Shown here in pieces: positions 4,525 through 6,279 of a stretch of DNA of 6,279 nucleotides. Numbering within the stretch: position 1 is the first letter of the stretch; each line of letters begins with the position of its first letter. The notes under the pieces were generated by a model that was not told where the DNA came from, searched no databases, and saw only the letters and a program-made list of their open reading frames with translations. A program made the position numbers and the translations under genes. Source of the stretch: Actinomycetales bacterium (lineage in GTDB: Bacteria > Actinomycetota > Actinomycetes > Actinomycetales > Microbacteriaceae); contig JAATFJ010000199.1 in NCBI GenBank assembly GCA_015655255.1, positions 1-6,279 on the forward strand, written 5' to 3'.

Positions 4525-5873
4525 CCGCGCCACCCCGACTTCCAGTCCTCATCCTCGGCAAGCGCGATGGCCTCGCCCGCGAGCACGATGGACCCCGCGA
4601 CGATGACAGCGCGTCGCTCGGAGGCGGCAGCCCACGCGCGGGCGGCATCCGCGGCCTCGGCGAGCGATCCATGCCCGGTGACGGGTTTCCCCGCCCGCGC
4701 CACGAGGTCGACGATATTGTCCACCTCCGCGGAGCGCGGCGACACCGGCACCGTCGCGAACACCTGGGAGACGGCGGGAGCGAGGACGTCCACGATGCCC
4801 GCCATATCCTTGTCGGCGAGGATCCCGAGCACGAGACCCCACTCGTCGAAGTCGAAACTGTCGCCGAGTGCCTGGGCAAGAGAGGCCGCTCCGTGCGGAT
4901 TGTGCGCCGCATCCACGATGACCGTGGGGGCGATGCCCAGGAGCTGTAGGCGTCCGGGTGACGTCGCACCCTGCAGACCTTCGCTGAGCACATCGCCCGC
5001 GATAGGCTGCGTACCCCCTCCGATGAGCGACTCCACCGCGGCGACGGCAAGCGCGGCGTTGTGCCCCTGATGCGCGCCGTACAGCGGCAGGTACTCATCC
5101 GGGTAGATGCCCGCGAGGCCACGGACGGTGAGGAGCTGTCCGCCCACGGCGAGGCGCTGATCGGCGAGGCCGAAATCGACGCCGTCGAAGGCGATGCTCG
5201 CGCCCTTCTCCGCAGCGACCCTTCGGAGGATCTCCTCGGCCTCCGTCGGCTGATGCGCGGAGACGACGGCGGCGCCGTCCTTGATGATCCCTGCCTTGAT
5301 GGTCGCGATCTTTGCCACGGTGTCGCCGAGACGGTCGGCGTGGTCGATGGCGATAGGCGCGAACACGGCGACATCGCCATCGGCGGTGTTCGTGGAATCC
5401 CACTCCCCTCCCATGCCGACCTCCAGCACGAGCACGTCCACGGGCGCATCGGATGCGGCGACGAAGGCGAGCACCGTGAGCAGTTCGAAGAACGTGAGAG
5501 GGGCCTCGCCCGCGGCCTCCAGCTCGGCGTCGACGATGCCAACGAAGGGCACGATCTCGTCCCAGGCATCGGCGATGGCGCCATCGTCAATGGGCTCGCC
5601 ATCGATCATGATGCGTTCGGTGAACCGCTCCAGATGCGGGCTCGTGAACAGGCCCGTGCGCAGATCATGGGCGCGCAGCAGGCTCTCGATCATGCGGGCC
5701 GTGGAGGTCTTCCCGTTCGTGCCGGTGATGTGCACGACGCGGTAGGTGCGCTGCGGATCGTCGAGGAGTTCAAGGACACGGCCAGTGCGCTCCTTACGGG
5801 GCTCGACCCACCGCTCCCCCGCCCGTTCCAGCAGGGCGTCGTAAACGGCATCGGCGCGGGCGCGATCGTTCAT
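4521..5873 (-). CDS. folC: Folylpolyglutamate synthase / dihydrofolate synthase
   Basis: This Mur-ligase-type enzyme adds glutamate to folates with ATP, and in many bacteria also makes dihydrofolate from dihydropteroate. The protein has 450 residues. The P-loop is GTNGKTS (51-57), followed by TSPHLERFTERI (77-88), EVGMGGEWDSTN (151-162, E151 a likely Mg ligand), IDH (176-178) and KAGIIK (193-198), with K193 at the usual carbamylated lysine. Next come HQGHNAA (268-274), PGR (306-308) and DAAHNPHG (321-328) in the C-terminal domain. Two positions differ from the usual motifs: Glu157 replaces Arg in GGR, and Ile192 replaces Glu in EKAG. ATG at 5871-5873 overlaps the ileS stop as ATGA and has a strong GGAGG (5881-5885) at 7 nt. 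Whether it does both reactions cannot be told from the sequence. Confidence 0.96.
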   Translation of the reverse strand: MNDRARADAVYDALLERAGERWVEPRKERTGRVLELLDDPQRTYRVVHITGTNGKTSTARMIESLLRAHDLRTGLFTSPHLERFTERIMIDGEPIDDGAIADAWDEIVPFVGIVDAELEAAGEAPLTFFELLTVLAFVAASDAPVDVLVLEVGMGGEWDSTNTADGDVAVFAPIAIDHADRLGDTVAKIATIKAGIIKDGAAVVSAHQPTEAEEILRRVAAEKGASIAFDGVDFGLADQRLAVGGQLLTVRGLAGIYPDEYLPLYGAHQGHNAALAVAAVESLIGGGTQPIAGDVLSEGLQGATSPGRLQLLGIAPTVIVDAAHNPHGAASLAQALGDSFDFDEWGLVLGILADKDMAGIVDVLAPAVSQVFATVPVSPRSAEVDNIVDLVARAGKPVTGHGSLAEAADAARAWAAASERRAVIVAGSIVLAGEAIALAEDEDWKSGWRG

Positions 5874-6279
5874 GCGGTGACCTCCGTCGCTTGGGTGTCG
5901 ATAGTGACGACGAGGGGAAGCTTCTCCGCCCCCAGGGCGGCGGCCCCGCCCACGAAGACGCCGTCGGGGGTCTCGGGGAGGTTTTTCAGCACCTCGTCCA
6001 GCCCTTCCGTGGCCTCGACGGCGAGGGAGACGGCGAGGGTCTCCGCTGCGATGAGGTCGCGGTGCTGCCGGAGCGCGTCCGCCGCTTCCGGGGCTGCGTT
6101 GAGCGCGAGGGCGATGCGGTCGCTCACATCGAGGCCGGCGTTCTTGCGCGCCTCCTGGACGACGCGGATGGCGTCGCGGGCAAGGCCCTCGGCCTCCAGC
6201 TCCGGAGTCGTGTTCGTGTCGAGGAGCACGAAGCCGCCGGAGGGAAGCAGCGCTAGCGCCTCGCCGGCAGGCCGACCAG
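5870..6279 (-). CDS. ileS: Isoleucyl-tRNA synthetase, C-terminal part (5' end outside the window)
   Basis: Only the last 135 residues are present; the reading frame enters from the right edge without a start. The segment GGFVLLDTNTTPELEAEGLARD and the following VVQEARKNAGLDVSDRI, then a charged helical tail, match the C-terminal end of the large actinobacterial IleS, the part past the anticodon-binding helices. The enzyme charges tRNA-Ile in the cytoplasm. The catalytic HIGH and KMSKS motifs lie outside the window, so the call rests on the tail and on the common ileS-folC order. A GTG at 6227-6229 could be mistaken for a start but is an internal Val codon. The stop overlaps the folC start by 4 nt. 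Confidence 0.88.
   Translation of the reverse strand, partial: GRPAGEALALLPSGGFVLLDTNTTPELEAEGLARDAIRVVQEARKNAGLDVSDRIALALNAAPEAADALRQHRDLIAAETLAVSLAVEATEGLDEVLKNLPETPDGVFVGGAAALGAEKLPLVVTIDTQATEVTA
5881..5885 (-). promoter_or_regulatory. Strong Shine-Dalgarno of folC within the ileS 3' end
   Basis: On the minus strand GGAGG lies 7 nt before the folC ATG, inside the last codons of ileS. It is the best ribosome binding site in the window and fixes the folC start. Combined with the ATGA overlap it allows both re-initiation and independent loading. Confidence 0.7.

Noticed and set aside
4127..5602. 491-codon minus-strand frame across folC and DUF4233
   Set aside because: It is out of frame with FolC, whose motifs are all intact. 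The product is a Ser/Arg/Pro-rich shadow sequence.
1..6279. CRISPR arrays, insertion sequences, phage genes or defence systems
   Set aside because: No spaced direct repeats, transposase motifs or terminal repeats are seen. All recognised genes are core actinobacterial genes with uniform base composition.

Overview
The window is GC-rich throughout, with C or G at most third codon positions. Its protein families and gene order (ileS–folC–DUF4233–ndk, then a VKOR protein, an RNase E/G with its catalytic core in the middle, and a DUF4031 protein) point to a high-GC actinobacterium, most likely a Microbacteriaceae (Micrococcales). The phylum call is well supported. The family call is inference from sequence style and synteny.

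Layout, left to right. Positions 1-154 hold no convincing gene. They carry a promoter-like −35/−10 pair pointing left out of the window, in the place where rplU-rpmA-obg would be expected, and the start signals of a small DUF4031 gene (155-418, +). Positions 386-2803 (−) encode an 805-residue RNase E/G-family endoribonuclease with long disordered ends. Its last 33 bases overlap the end of the DUF4031 gene tail to tail. Positions 2804-3077 form a divergent intergenic region with several small hairpins, and with inverted CATAGTGCG copies that each sit beside a GATAAT box. A vitamin K epoxide reductase (VKOR) family membrane protein follows at 3078-3695 (+), converging on ndk with only 6 bp between the two stop codons. 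From 4533 to the right edge the minus strand is one tightly packed operon, transcribed ileS (3' end only) → folC → DUF4233 → ndk. Its junctions are ATGA, ATGA and TGAcATG.

How the genes relate. The minus-strand operon joins tRNA-Ile charging, folate polyglutamylation, an unknown four-helix membrane protein and nucleotide balancing, all growth-related housekeeping. RNase E/G handles mRNA and rRNA turnover. VKOR re-oxidises a DsbA-type oxidase for disulfide formation outside the membrane, but no DsbA partner lies in the window.

This is mostly ordinary core genome, and I found no new multi-gene system. The parts most worth a second look are the rne/VKOR intergenic region, hairpins at the two convergent junctions, −10-like boxes exactly 6 nt upstream of both plus-strand starts (possible leaderless transcripts), lineage-type insertions or substitutions in Ndk and FolC, and the uncharacterised DUF4031 and DUF4233 proteins.
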